This document shows, one piece after another, positions 27,713-36,905 of a stretch of DNA of 51,287 nucleotides. Location of the stretch: positions 102,202 through 153,488 of the forward strand of contig NZ_JAFLEQ010000015.1 in the NCBI RefSeq assembly GCF_017307055.1, read 5' to 3'. Made by a program: the position numbers and the translations under genes. A model generated the notes under the pieces. It was not told where the DNA came from. It saw nothing but the letters and a program-made list of their open reading frames with translations, and searched no databases. Origin of the DNA: Corynebacterium mendelii. GTDB lineage: Bacteria > Actinomycetota > Actinomycetes > Mycobacteriales > Mycobacteriaceae. The stretch's first letter is position 1. Each line of letters starts with the position of its first letter.

Positions 27713-28015
27713 TAGGTGATCTGCGGCACTGATAAGGGTCTTTGTCATACCGCTCACTGTTGTCACCCCCGCGGCCGGGCGTGGCGGACAGGTGGATGGA
27801 TGCCGGACCGTGGCAGCGGACGGCTACCGCTTTGTCCGGGCAAGCTTCGGTCCGGTCTTTAACGTGTCCCACATATTCCGATACAGTTGGCGGTGTGCCG
27901 GACAGTCGGCCGATCCGGCGGGCGGCACCTTGTCTGCCGGTGAAGTGGGGCGCAGGCCCCGTAGCGTGCCGGTGATTCGTTTTTGTTCTTTTTCATCCGA
28001 GGAGTTCATACAGCA
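27713..28015. other. Divergent intergenic region, CBS/DUF294 gene and esterase gene
   Basis: About 300 bases with promoters for both directions. The right end carries the T-rich stretch TTCGTTTTTGTTCTTTTTC (27976-27994) and a GGAG ribosome site (28001-28004) before the GTG at 28016. I looked for a DtxR-type iron box because of the Fes-like product and found none. Confidence 0.4.
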
Positions 28016-29173
28016 GTGGACAGCACCCCATCATCGGCCCCGGGCCGGGTATCCCCCGGCTCCAGACCAGTTCCCATTCCCAACCGGCGGATCGCCGACC
28101 GGGCCGTCGACCAGGAGCTGGTGGCTGACGCTGTCCGGCTGGGTGTGCCGCAGTTTGCTTTTCTGCCGGAACAAGATGCCTGGGCCATGGTGGTGGCGGT
28201 CAGCCGGGATGATCCGCGATTGGCGGGGATGACGGTTTTCGCTTCTCTCGGGGGACTGACCGACAGGTCCAGAATTGAAGCCGGGATACTGACCCCGCAC
28301 CAGGGCATGGATACGGTGTTGTCGGCTGTCTTCGAGGTACCCCGCACCTGGCGGGGTGCCTGCTCACTGATCCCCTTCCCCGGTGACATTGCGGTCCCGG
28401 ACGGCACGGACGCGGTGGCGATGAAACAGTTCTGGCTTGCGGCCATCAGCCGGTCGGTGCTGTTCAACGGGCCGGAGATGACCGGCCCGCGGGGAAAAAG
28501 CTCCCTGGTCAAAGCCCCCGATGCCTCCTGCCCGGAGGCTGTCGCACCGCCTGAACGGTGGCAGCGGGAGCATGTGTGCCTTGACTATCCGGGTGCAGCA
28601 CAGGCGACGGTGATCACCACCGCAGGCACGGGCCCGGTGCTGGTGGTTTTCGACGGCAACAAATTCCTTGACGCCCACCTCGACCACTATCTCGCGGCGG
28701 GGTGTCCGCTGCCCCGGGCCATGGTGTTTATCGGCCACGGCGACAGTGTGGCCGAGCGCAACCGGGACCTGATCGACTGCCCCGATTTCCCGGGGGCGGT
28801 GGCACGGATCGCCGGAAGGCTGTCTGCGGGCGATAAAGCCATGGTGGCGGGAAGCTCCTACGGCGGGGTGGGGGCGGTTCGCACCACACTTGCCCACCCG
28901 GGGGTGTTTTCCACCGCACTGGCCTACTCCCCGCCGTATGCGGCACTGGCCGACACCTGGCCTGTAACCCGTGCCGGTAAAGATACGGTCATCATCAGCC
29001 GGGGCGGGAGCCTGGAATGGCTGTTGACCGACGGTTTCACCTGGGGGGAGAACACACTGCGCAACCAGGGCGTGACCGTCATAGCGGGGCGTTTTGCCGG
29101 CGGGCACGACATGGCCTGCTGGCGGGAGGATATGGCCCGCGACTATGTGGCGGCCGCCAGCGGCACCCTGTGA
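28016..29173 (+). CDS. Enterochelin esterase-like alpha/beta hydrolase (Fes family)
   Basis: A 385-residue protein without signal peptide. The N-terminal half resembles the Fes substrate-binding domain and the C-terminal half is an alpha/beta hydrolase with nucleophile elbow AGSSYGG (Ser near residue 280) and the terminal GGHDMACWRED block whose His (near 363) completes the triad; GGHD..CWR is typical of Fes. Fes enzymes cleave ferric enterobactin or related catecholate siderophores in the cytoplasm. The GTG at 28016 has GGAG eleven bases upstream; a longer frame to 27983 lacks such a site. No siderophore transport gene is adjacent, so another ester substrate is possible. Confidence 0.82.
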   Translation: MDSTPSSAPGRVSPGSRPVPIPNRRIADRAVDQELVADAVRLGVPQFAFLPEQDAWAMVVAVSRDDPRLAGMTVFASLGGLTDRSRIEAGILTPHQGMDTVLSAVFEVPRTWRGACSLIPFPGDIAVPDGTDAVAMKQFWLAAISRSVLFNGPEMTGPRGKSSLVKAPDASCPEAVAPPERWQREHVCLDYPGAAQATVITTAGTGPVLVVFDGNKFLDAHLDHYLAAGCPLPRAMVFIGHGDSVAERNRDLIDCPDFPGAVARIAGRLSAGDKAMVAGSSYGGVGAVRTTLAHPGVFSTALAYSPPYAALADTWPVTRAGKDTVIISRGGSLEWLLTDGFTWGENTLRNQGVTVIAGRFAGGHDMACWREDMARDYVAAASGTL

Positions 29174-29284
29174 GGTGACAGCACCCACACATCCCCGCCG
29201 GGAGGGCCCTGGCACCTGTGGGGTGCGGGCGAAACCCCGGGCGGCGATGTTGCCTGTTTTTTGGGCCTGTCGGATTCGGCTTCA

Positions 29285-29321
29285 GCCCCATCCCACCGGC
29301 GGCAAGCAGGTGGGATGGGGC
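29285..29321. terminator. Bidirectional hairpin between the esterase gene and leuB
   Basis: GCCCCATCCCACC (29285-29297) pairs perfectly with GGTGGGATGGGGC (29309-29321) around an 11-base loop. It lies between two converging genes. There is no T run on either side, so termination would rely on the G+C-rich stem. Confidence 0.65.
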
Positions 29322-29376
29322 AGGCACAGGGCCGTGACAAACGGATCCGGGGTGTTTCGGCCGGGTGCGGTACCGG

Positions 29377-30405
29377 CTAGCCGCGGGCTGTCGCCACCGC
29401 GGCAGCGATCCGGTCACCGACCTCGGTGGTGCGCAGGGGGGTGTCACCGCGGGTGGCGATATCGTCTGCCACAGCCCGGTCAATGATCTCGGCTGCGGTG
29501 TTGTCGCCCAGGTGCTGCAGCATGAGAGAGACCGACAAAATGGCGGCTGTCGGATCGGCGATACCCCGGCCGGCGATATCCGGTGCCGAGCCGTGCACCG
29601 GCTCGAACATCGACGGATTGGTCCGGGAAGCATCGATATTGCCGCTGGCGGCCAAACCGATGCCGCCGGCCACGGCACCTGCCAGGTCGGTGATGATGTC
29701 GCCGAACAAGTTGTCGGTGACAATCACATCAAACCGGGAGGGATCGGTGGCCATGTAGATGGTGGCGGCATCAATGTGGTTGTAGTCGACCGTGACATCC
29801 GGGAACTGTTCTGCCACCGCATCAACGGTGCGCTGCCACAGGTCACCGGCGTGGACCAGCACATTCTTTTTGTGCACCAGGGTCAGGTGTTTTCTGCGGG
29901 CCTGCGCGCGGGTAAATGCGTCACGCACCACCCGCTCCACCCCGAAGCGGGTGTTCTGGGAGACCTCCGAGGCGATCTCACCGGCGGTGTTTTTGCGCAA
30001 AAATCCGCCGTTGCCGCAGTAGAGACCCTCCGTGCCCTCGCGGACAACAACGAAATCAATCTCCCCGGGATCTGCCAGCGGACTGCGGGCCCCGGCATAG
30101 AGTTTGGCCGGCCGCAGATTGACGTGGTGATCCAGCTCGAAGCGCAGCCGGAGAAGAAGCCCCCGCTCCAGAACACCCGGGGGCACCTTGCCGGGAGCAC
30201 CCACCGCACCCAGAAGGATCGCGTCGTGGGCTTTCAGCTCCTCCAGATCGTTGCCGGTCAGTGTCTCCCCGGTCGCCAGATACCGGCGCGCCCCCAGATC
30301 GAACTCGGTTGTTTCCACGTCATCGCGCACGGCGGTGAGCACTTTGAGTGCTTCCGCGGTGACCTCCGGGCCGATGCCGTCGCCGCCAATCACAGCCAGT
30401 TTCAT
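29377..30405 (-). CDS. leuB: 3-isopropylmalate dehydrogenase
   Basis: A 342-residue cytoplasmic NAD-dependent enzyme of leucine biosynthesis that oxidises and decarboxylates 3-isopropylmalate to 2-oxoisocaproate. [10 protein letters not shown] at the N-terminus, the [10 protein letters not shown] strand, the Asp-rich [12 protein letters not shown] metal-binding segment and the NAD-binding [13 protein letters not shown] are all present. The ATG at 30405 is preceded by AAGGACT nine bases upstream; a longer frame begins only seven codons earlier. It stands alone, divergent from the SulP gene, as leuB does in C. glutamicum. Leucine control is likely but no leader peptide is visible. Confidence 0.97.
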   Translation of the reverse strand: MKLAVIGGDGIGPEVTAEALKVLTAVRDDVETTEFDLGARRYLATGETLTGNDLEELKAHDAILLGAVGAPGKVPPGVLERGLLLRLRFELDHHVNLRPAKLYAGARSPLADPGEIDFVVVREGTEGLYCGNGGFLRKNTAGEIASEVSQNTRFGVERVVRDAFTRAQARRKHLTLVHKKNVLVHAGDLWQRTVDAVAEQFPDVTVDYNHIDAATIYMATDPSRFDVIVTDNLFGDIITDLAGAVAGGIGLAASGNIDASRTNPSMFEPVHGSAPDIAGRGIADPTAAILSVSLMLQHLGDNTAAEIIDRAVADDIATRGDTPLRTTEVGDRIAAAVATARG

Positions 30406-30661
30406 GAAACGGGAGTCCTTTCCCACTATGTGAACATTCAGGGGTCAAGTCTAACATCACCGGCTGCGCCGATTAGGTTGGCGGTGACCGAGTCCGTAGC
30501 ATGGTGTGATCAACCGGCTGTGGGTGCAGGCAGCAGTTCCAGGGGTGCGGCAGCGATCATGCTCCGCCGCCTTTTTCGCTGCCCGGCACCTTGAATTTTA
30601 AAGCCGACCTGTTTTTTCCCGCCCCTTTTTTTCCACCGCTTACGGATACCCCTTTTCTTTC

Positions 30662-32194
30662 ATGCACTCACCCACTGCCACCCGACCGTCCCCCACCACC
30701 CCGCCGACCGGTATCGCCGCATCATTCAGGGCGGCGTTTGCCACACCGGCGCGGCTTCGCACGGAAATCCTCGCGGGCCTGGTGGTCGCTTTGGCGCTGA
30801 TCCCGGAAGCGATCAGTTTCTCGGTGCTGGCCGGAGTTGATCCGGCGGTCGGGCTGTACTCGTCGTTCATTATGGCGGTGGTCATCAGTGTCACCGGCGG
30901 CAGGCCCGCCATGATCACCGCCGCCACCGGCGCCGTGGCCCTGGTGGTCGCCCCGCTGGTGAAAGAACACGGCCTTGACTATCTGGTGGCCTGTGTTCTT
31001 CTGGCGGGTATCTTCCAGTTGATTCTTTCGGCTGTGGGGGTGGCGAAACTGATGCGGTTCATTCCCCGGTCGGTGATGGTCGGCTTCGTCAACGCGCTGG
31101 CCATTTTGATCTTCGGCGCCCAGCTGCCGCACCTGTTCGGTGTCCCGTGGCTGGTTTATCCGATGGTGGCTTTATCTGTTGCGGTGATTGTGTTTCTGCC
31201 GAAGTTCACCACCGCCATCCCCGCCCCGCTGGTGGCCATTGTCATTGTCACCACCATCACGCTGGTGCTGGGCAAACCCGTGCCCGATGTGGCCGGGCAG
31301 GGCGATCTGCCCGACTCGCTGCCGGGACTGTTCATCCCCCATGTGCCGGTGACCCTGGAGACCTTCACCACCATCGCCCCCTACGCGCTGGCCATGGCGC
31401 TGGTGGGGCTGATGGAATCGCTGATGACCGCGAAACTGGTCGATGACATCACCGACACCCACTCGGATAAAACCCGGGAAGCCGCCGGCCAGGGTATCGC
31501 CAATATTGCTTCCGCTTTCGTCGGCGGCATGGGCGGCTGCGCCATGATCGGCCAGACCATGATCAACGTCAAAGCCTCCCGGGCCAGAACCCGCCTGTCG
31601 ACACTTCTCGCCGGGGTATTTCTGCTCATTGCCGTCGTCGCCCTGGGCCCGGTGGTCGGCGCCATCCCCATGGCCGCCCTGGTCGGGATCATGGTGATGG
31701 TCTCCGTCGCCACCTTCGACTGGCATTCGGTGACCCCGGCAACCCTGAAACTGATGCCCGCCAGTGAAACCGCGGTCATGCTGGCCACAGTCGCCGCCAC
31801 CCTGGCCACCCACAATCTCGCCGTCGGCGTGATCACCGGAGTGGTGGCCGCCTCCATTGCGTTTGCCCGGCGGGTGGCCCACCTGGCGGAAGTGGAACTC
31901 ACCGACACCACCACCGGGCCGGACGGGACAGTCTCGGCCGTCTACACTGTCAACGGGCAGCTGTTTTTCGCCTCCTCGAATGATCTGGTCTACCAGTTCG
32001 ACTACGACGCCGGTTTCGACCGGGTCACCATCGACCTGGCCCAAGCAGAAGTCTGGGATGCCTCCACGGTGGCATCCCTGGATGCGATCACCCGCAAGTT
32101 CCGGGAGAAAAACACCGGCGTGTCCATCACGGGGCTTACCGGCCCGTCGGCCGACAGGTGGGAAAAACTCTCCGGGCGCCTCGGCGAGCACTAG
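30662..32194 (+). CDS. SulP-family anion transporter with C-terminal STAS domain
   Basis: A 510-residue membrane protein of the SulP/SLC26 family. The first part carries the family signature LVVALALIPEAISFSVLAGVDP in pieces (ALIPEAISFS near residue 40) and about ten to twelve membrane spans up to residue 400. The C-terminal cytoplasmic STAS domain contains FDRVTIDLAQAEVWDASTV. Substrates in this family are sulphate, bicarbonate or dicarboxylates; the sequence alone does not decide. No Shine-Dalgarno sequence stands before the ATG at 30662 and no clear -10 box either, so the start is less certain. It is divergent from leuB across 256 bases. Confidence 0.9.
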   Translation: MHSPTATRPSPTTPPTGIAASFRAAFATPARLRTEILAGLVVALALIPEAISFSVLAGVDPAVGLYSSFIMAVVISVTGGRPAMITAATGAVALVVAPLVKEHGLDYLVACVLLAGIFQLILSAVGVAKLMRFIPRSVMVGFVNALAILIFGAQLPHLFGVPWLVYPMVALSVAVIVFLPKFTTAIPAPLVAIVIVTTITLVLGKPVPDVAGQGDLPDSLPGLFIPHVPVTLETFTTIAPYALAMALVGLMESLMTAKLVDDITDTHSDKTREAAGQGIANIASAFVGGMGGCAMIGQTMINVKASRARTRLSTLLAGVFLLIAVVALGPVVGAIPMAALVGIMVMVSVATFDWHSVTPATLKLMPASETAVMLATVAATLATHNLAVGVITGVVAASIAFARRVAHLAEVELTDTTTGPDGTVSAVYTVNGQLFFASSNDLVYQFDYDAGFDRVTIDLAQAEVWDASTVASLDAITRKFREKNTGVSITGLTGPSADRWEKLSGRLGEH

Positions 32195-32284
32195 ACCGGT
32201 CCGCAACCTCTACTTCGGCTGAAAAGGCCCCATATCACGCCAAGGCGGTTGTTTTTCCTGCGTTGCGGTCTCAACCGGCCCGGC

Positions 32285-32298
32285 TAGCATGAGTGGTC
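32285..32298 (+). promoter_or_regulatory. -10 region of the FAD oxidoreductase gene, leaderless type
   Basis: TAGCAT at 32285-32290 fits TANNNT; eight bases separate it from the GTG at 32299. No ribosome site is present. The alternative GTG at 32293 would lie too close to the -10 to be in the transcript. Confidence 0.4.
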
Positions 32299-33756
32299 GT
32301 GAACACTCCGCGGGCTTTCGTTGTCGGTTCCGGACCCAATGGTCTGGTGGCGGCGATCCGTCTTGCCCGCGCCGGCTACCGGGTGCGTGTTATCGAGGCA
32401 GCCGACCGGCCGGGTGGTGCGGCACGCTCCTCGCATTTCCACGGCACCATTGTCGACGACTGTGCCGCAGTCCATCCGTTGGCCGTGGTCTCCCCTGCCT
32501 TCCAGCGGCTCGGGGTGACAGAAAAACTGCCGTTGTCGCATCCGGATATTCCGCTGGTTCATCTTGTCTTACCCGACCACGCGGTTGCCCTGCACCAGTC
32601 GGTGGACGCCACTGCCGCCGGTCTTGCCACAGGTTCACATGCCTGGCGCAGGCTGTTTTCGCCCCTGGTCGCCAGGCAGAGTGAGATGGTGTCCGCCGCG
32701 TTGTCTGCCCCGGCACACGTTCTCGGCCACGGAGTCCACACGGCCATGCACCTGGGGCTGCGCAGCATGCTTCCGGCCTCTACCACCGCGGGTCTTCTCG
32801 GCGGCGGGGACGCCGCGGCACTGTTTGCCGGTATCGCCGCCCACACCATGGCCCCGTTGACCGGCCTGCTGTCTTCCGGGGCGGGTGTTGTTCTTGGATT
32901 GTGCGGGCAGACAACCGGCTGGCCGGTGGTGGTCGGCGGCACCGGGGTGATCGCCGGCATTCTGGTCGATCTTCTCCACCAAGCCGGTGGGGAGATTGTG
33001 TGCGGCACTACAGTCACCGGCCTGGATGCGCTGGGGATATGCCCCGGTGAGCCGGTGGTGCTGTCCACCACACCGCGGGCCGCAGCCGCAATTGTTGCCG
33101 CAAGCCACAACACCTTTCCCCGCCAGCCGCGGCGGATTGCCCGCAGATACCGCCGTTTCGTCCACGGCCCGGCGGCCTGGCGGGTGGATTTTCTTCTTGC
33201 CGGCCCGATCGGCTGGCTGGCCGAGCAAGCCCGCTCGGCCGGTACCGTCCACATCGGCGGCACAGCACGCGACGTCATCGACAAAGAACAGGCGGTCAAC
33301 GACTCGGTTGTGCCGGACGAGCCGTTTGTTCTTGTTGGCCAGCAGTATCTGGCCGATGAATCCAGGTTGGCCGTCCACCGCGGACAAACGGTGTACCCGG
33401 TGTGGGTCTACGCCCATGTGCCCGCCGGTTGTACCGGGGATGAAACCGCCCGGATCATCGCCACCATCGACCGCCACGCCCCGGGATTTGGCGGCCAGAT
33501 CGTCGATATGAGAGTCCGCGGGCCGAAAGCCCTGGAAGAGCACAACCCCAATCTTTATGGCGGGGATATCGGCGGTGGGGCGGCCACGCCGCTGCAACTG
33601 CTCCGGCGGCCCAGGCTTGTGCAGCCGTGGGATACAGGTGTGCCGGGTGTTGTTCTGGCTTCCGCGTCAACATCCCCCGGCGGCGGGGTCCACGGCATGG
33701 CCGGCTGGCAGGCGGCGGGATATCTTCTCTCCGGCGGCCGAACGACGGTGGGGTAA
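32299..33756 (+). CDS. FAD-dependent oxidoreductase, phytoene desaturase (CrtI)-like
   Basis: A 485-residue flavoprotein. The N-terminal Rossmann motif VGSGPNG (residues 9-15) and the following EAADRPGGAARS loop bind FAD ADP as in CrtI, polyamine oxidases and related enzymes. The C-terminus has the second FAD-contact block LVLASASTSPGGGVHGMAGW in pieces (SPGGGVHGM). Homologues are often annotated as phytoene dehydrogenase-related proteins without known substrate. No carotenoid gene is nearby, so a role in carotenoid synthesis is not supported here. GTG at 32299 is preferred over GTG at 32293 on promoter spacing. Confidence 0.85.
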   Translation: MNTPRAFVVGSGPNGLVAAIRLARAGYRVRVIEAADRPGGAARSSHFHGTIVDDCAAVHPLAVVSPAFQRLGVTEKLPLSHPDIPLVHLVLPDHAVALHQSVDATAAGLATGSHAWRRLFSPLVARQSEMVSAALSAPAHVLGHGVHTAMHLGLRSMLPASTTAGLLGGGDAAALFAGIAAHTMAPLTGLLSSGAGVVLGLCGQTTGWPVVVGGTGVIAGILVDLLHQAGGEIVCGTTVTGLDALGICPGEPVVLSTTPRAAAAIVAASHNTFPRQPRRIARRYRRFVHGPAAWRVDFLLAGPIGWLAEQARSAGTVHIGGTARDVIDKEQAVNDSVVPDEPFVLVGQQYLADESRLAVHRGQTVYPVWVYAHVPAGCTGDETARIIATIDRHAPGFGGQIVDMRVRGPKALEEHNPNLYGGDIGGGAATPLQLLRRPRLVQPWDTGVPGVVLASASTSPGGGVHGMAGWQAAGYLLSGGRTTVG

Positions 33757-33902
33757 AAAAACATCCCCGGTACACCGGTGCTGCGGCCCCGCCGGCACGG
33801 GTGTGCCCCTGTTGTGGCATACGGGTCACACACACATTCCCGCTGTTGTTTCACCCCGCTTCGGCCCCGCAGGGCACAGCGGCGGTGGTTGGCCGGGGGC
33901 CG

Positions 33903-34865
33903 CTAGGATTCGCGGATCGCTTTGAGTGTCTGTTTCAACTGGGCGGCGACCTCCACGACACCGGATCCGATCAGCTGGTCGAGCTGGCTGTCGGACATGC
34001 CGAAGGTCTGCGGCAGAACATGCCGGGCGATGATCCACCAGTTGCCGTCGGCGCGGGCGGCGCACACCGTGGAACGGAACTCCAGGTTGGCGTGGTTGAG
34101 GGCATGGATGATGGTGCCCGGATCCTGGATACCGGTGGCCGGAAGCTGGGCGCCGATTTTCACTGTCACTGTCGCGGGGTCGGCGACAATAATGTCGATC
34201 GGAGTGCCGTCCATCATCAGGCACACTGTTTCCGTCTCGTCGTCATAGGGCACATCGGTGATACCGCGCGCGGCAAACCAGGCGGCGACACGGTCCCGGC
34301 CCACCGGCGGGAAACTGCCGTCGGGCTGTGTCTCCCGCGCCGCGGGCGTGGTGGCGGCGCGGTCAACGAACACAGTCTCCGGGGCGTTATCGGGGTCATC
34401 GTGATCGGGGTCGGCGGCCAGGCGGGCGGCGAAATCAACAAGCTGTGCGGCGGTTGCCAGCACCTCACCGACGAAATCATCCAGCTGCGGGCCGGTCACC
34501 CCGTCGCCGGTGACAAGCTGCTGTTCAGCCAGCAGCACCAGGGGGGCGTCTTTGTCACCGAGGGCTTTCCCGAGCGGCGCACCGTCACCGTCGACGGCGA
34601 TTTTGATTCCCCTGGTGTTGGTGTTGGCGTTGTTGGCGGCCACAATCGCCGCCACATACCCTGCCGCGGACAGTGTTCCGGTCACAGCCATCGTCGCCGA
34701 CAGGGCGCTGCGGCAGGTGAAGGTGACAAGACAGCCGTCCGTGGCCGCGACCACGGTGGGATTGCCTTCACCATCGGTGCCGGTATCCACCACGGTGTGG
34801 CCGGCGGCTGTCACCCGGGCGGCAATCGCATCGGTATCGGGGCAAAACGTCGTGGGGGAAGCCAT
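33903..34865 (-). CDS. YbjN-domain protein
   Basis: A 320-residue soluble protein. The N-terminal half contains two or more segments of the YbjN/type III secretion chaperone-like fold (VTFTCRSALSATM), and the C-terminal half repeats the pattern with the typical helix-strand start GRDRVAAWFAARGI, then VCLMMDGTPIDI and NHANLEFRSTVCAARADGNWW. YbjN proteins are of unknown function and are thought to bind partner proteins; many actinobacteria carry several. The ATG at 34865 has GAAGGTG about seven bases upstream. It converges with the FAD oxidoreductase gene. No operon partner is visible. Confidence 0.78.
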   Translation of the reverse strand: MASPTTFCPDTDAIAARVTAAGHTVVDTGTDGEGNPTVVAATDGCLVTFTCRSALSATMAVTGTLSAAGYVAAIVAANNANTNTRGIKIAVDGDGAPLGKALGDKDAPLVLLAEQQLVTGDGVTGPQLDDFVGEVLATAAQLVDFAARLAADPDHDDPDNAPETVFVDRAATTPAARETQPDGSFPPVGRDRVAAWFAARGITDVPYDDETETVCLMMDGTPIDIIVADPATVTVKIGAQLPATGIQDPGTIIHALNHANLEFRSTVCAARADGNWWIIARHVLPQTFGMSDSQLDQLIGSGVVEVAAQLKQTLKAIRES

Positions 34866-35063
34866 CGTGGGTCACCTTCGCGCAAGACACGGGTTTGTTT
34901 TGAAAAACACGTCCCTCACCGCCCCGCCCACCGGTGGTGGCGGTGGCTTATTCCCGGACGGTATTTTTCGCACAGCCCTGTCTGCCGCGGTCCTTTCCTG
35001 CTGTCGGGGCACATATCGGCGGTGGCGCACCTTCGCGCCAAACTACGACAATAGCCGACAGCA

Positions 35064-35096
35064 GCGTGAAAACTCACGCCCCCCGGTGCCACCGGG
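35064..35096 (-). terminator. Two tandem hairpins after the MFS gene
   Basis: CCCGGT (82-87 of this block, 35082-35087) pairs with ACCGGG (35091-35096), and GCGTGA (35064-35069) pairs with TCACGC (35074-35079). Both lie just past the MFS stop on the minus strand. Neither is followed by a long T run. Confidence 0.4.
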
Positions 35097-35149
35097 TCCC
35101 GCAAGGGGTGGGAAAACCCGGGTCTGAAAGCAGGCGGTGGAGTCCCTGT

Positions 35150-36589
35150 TCACGGCCGATTGCTGTGGCGCGGTGGTGGGCGCCGGGGCACGCGGCGGCG
35201 GTTGTCGCGGTGGGGCTTCGGGCCACGGGCTGGCCGCGGCCCGGTGGGGTGCGGCTGACAGCCGGTCATGGCGTTGGAATCCGGGCTTTGTTCAGTGTGT
35301 CCGGCGGCATCGGGCCGGCTGCGGCCACCGCGGGCCAGCCGCAGCAGCACCAGCGACACTGCCACCGCCGCTGCCGCGCACAGCGGGATCAGCCAGGACA
35401 GATGATCAAGCAGCAGTCCACCCGCCACTGCCCCGGCCGCCGCCGGGCATCCGGCGATCACCCCCACCCGGGGAAGAGCACCGGCCGGCGGATCGTCCGG
35501 GCCGCTACCTGCGGGATCGATCTGCCCGGCGGTGATGTCCCGGAACAATCTGATGGCCAGGCCGCCGGTGGCGCCGATGGCGCACACCAGTGCGGTCACC
35601 AGAAACGATGCAACCGGCTGGACGGCTGCCGCCACAGCCACCAGAACAAGCTCCGCCAGCAAACACGCCACTGTCGCCGACAGCCGGGCATCCGGGTGCC
35701 GCTGAAAACGCGGCAGCCCGCCAAGCCCGGCACCGACCAAACCGGTGGCCCCGACAGCGGCGAACACGATCGCCGCCCCCGGGTCGCCACCGCCGGCGGC
35801 AGGGGCCAGGGTGGTGGCGGTGGTAACCAGCATCCCGGTGGCCAGTGCCCCCGACGCCAGGCTTGCCGCCACAAACCCCCCGCCGGTGATCGGCACCGTA
35901 CCGGCGTATGCCGGCCGTGTGTTTTTTGTCGCCTGCCCGGGTGTGTGCCTGTGCATCCCGCCGGGATGGTCCGGGCCGGCCGACGGGTGTGCCGCCGGTT
36001 TGACCGCCACCACCGCCATTCCCAGGCACACCACCCCCAGCACCGCCAGAACATAGAAAAGCCGCTGCCAGTCGGGCCGGGGGCCGAACCAGCTGACGGC
36101 AACAGTGGCCGGAACCCCCACAGTCATGGCGGTGGCCACCGCCAGTTTCAGCACCCCCAGCCCGCCGAAGCGGCCACGGGGCAGCCCGGCGGACAACCGG
36201 GCCACCGCCGGGGTGGCGCAGCCGGCGGCCACGGCCGCCAGCACCCACAAAATAATGATGCCTTCCGTCCCCGCCAGCGTGGCCGCGAAAGAAGCGCACA
36301 GCACATGCACCCCGGCGCACACCGCCATCACCACCGGCGGCGGGGAGTCGATGATACGGATGGCCACCGGTACTGTCAGTGCCGCCACCGCCCACCACAC
36401 GGCCACCAGCCACGACACCCTGGACGGCAGCGCCCCGGTTCCGGCGGCCACCAGCGGCAGTCCCGCACACACCGCCAGCGCTGTGGTGGTCAAAGTGAAC
36501 ACGAAACAAAACACGGCAGCCCACACCAGCCTGTGGCGCCCGGCGGGGCGGGCCCCGCCGGAAAACGACCGTGGTGTGTGCGCGTCCAT
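35150..36589 (-). CDS. MFS transporter
   Basis: A 479-residue integral membrane protein with about twelve hydrophobic segments, a cytoplasmic loop in the middle (about residues 205-235, HPSAGPDHPGG) and a long basic Pro/Arg-rich C-terminal tail. It resembles drug or metabolite exporters of the major facilitator superfamily, but I see no subfamily motif that fixes a substrate. The ATG at 36589 is chosen because a -10 box sits seven bases upstream, giving a leaderless mRNA; a TTG three codons earlier (36598) has no such support. It lies downstream of serA on the same strand, separated by two hairpins, so it is probably a separate unit. Confidence 0.85.
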   Translation of the reverse strand: MDAHTPRSFSGGARPAGRHRLVWAAVFCFVFTLTTTALAVCAGLPLVAAGTGALPSRVSWLVAVWWAVAALTVPVAIRIIDSPPPVVMAVCAGVHVLCASFAATLAGTEGIIILWVLAAVAAGCATPAVARLSAGLPRGRFGGLGVLKLAVATAMTVGVPATVAVSWFGPRPDWQRLFYVLAVLGVVCLGMAVVAVKPAAHPSAGPDHPGGMHRHTPGQATKNTRPAYAGTVPITGGGFVAASLASGALATGMLVTTATTLAPAAGGGDPGAAIVFAAVGATGLVGAGLGGLPRFQRHPDARLSATVACLLAELVLVAVAAAVQPVASFLVTALVCAIGATGGLAIRLFRDITAGQIDPAGSGPDDPPAGALPRVGVIAGCPAAAGAVAGGLLLDHLSWLIPLCAAAAVAVSLVLLRLARGGRSRPDAAGHTEQSPDSNAMTGCQPHPTGPRPARGPKPHRDNRRRVPRRPPPRHSNRP

Positions 36590-36602
36590 GTGTTTCAATC
36601 TA
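36590..36602 (-). promoter_or_regulatory. -10 region of the MFS gene, leaderless type
   Basis: On the minus strand TAGATT (36602-36597) is followed by GAAACAC and then the ATG at 36589. Spacing of seven bases puts the transcript start at the A of the ATG. Confidence 0.5.
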
Positions 36603-36784
36603 TCGCCACCACAGCCCCATCACCGGTCAGACACGCAGCACACACCCCGGAAGCCGCGGCACGGTGCCCCTTGTGCCCTCGAAAAGCGCTCCCCCGGCTG
36701 CTTGTCCTCCCCCCTGTGTCCTCCCCCGGCACAGTATCTTGCCTGGAAAGGTTCCGGGCACAGGATTGCCCGGTGGGAAAAACA

Positions 36785-36823
36785 TCACCGCCGCCACCCC
36801 ATGGTCGGCGGTGGCGGCGGTGA
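36785..36823 (-). terminator. Second hairpin downstream of serA
   Basis: TCACCGCCGCCACC (36785-36798) pairs perfectly with GGTGGCGGCGGTGA (36810-36823), 14 bp with an 11-base loop. It lies 83 bases past the serA stop, behind the hairpin at 36856-36884. No T run. Confidence 0.5.
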
Positions 36824-36855
36824 ACAGCGAAAAAGCAACACCGCACATCTGTCAT

Positions 36856-36884
36856 CCCCGCCCGCCGGGAACCGGCGGGCGGGG
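36856..36884 (-). terminator. First hairpin downstream of serA
   Basis: CCCCGCCCGCCGG (36856-36868) pairs perfectly with its complement (36872-36884), 13 bp with loop GAA, 21 bases after the serA stop. It is very G+C rich and has no T run. Confidence 0.65.
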
Positions 36885-36905
36885 CGGTGCGGGCGGGTGT
36901 GTCGC

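Noticed and set aside
33627..35054. Plus-strand open frame of 475 codons across the YbjN gene
   Set aside because: Gly/Val/His-rich antisense frame; the YbjN-type protein on the other strand has a start with ribosome site and fold-like patterns.
34934..36823. Plus-strand open frame of 629 codons across the MFS gene
   Set aside because: Composition is dominated by Gly, His, Arg and Pro, with no hydrophobic pattern; the minus strand clearly encodes a membrane transporter.
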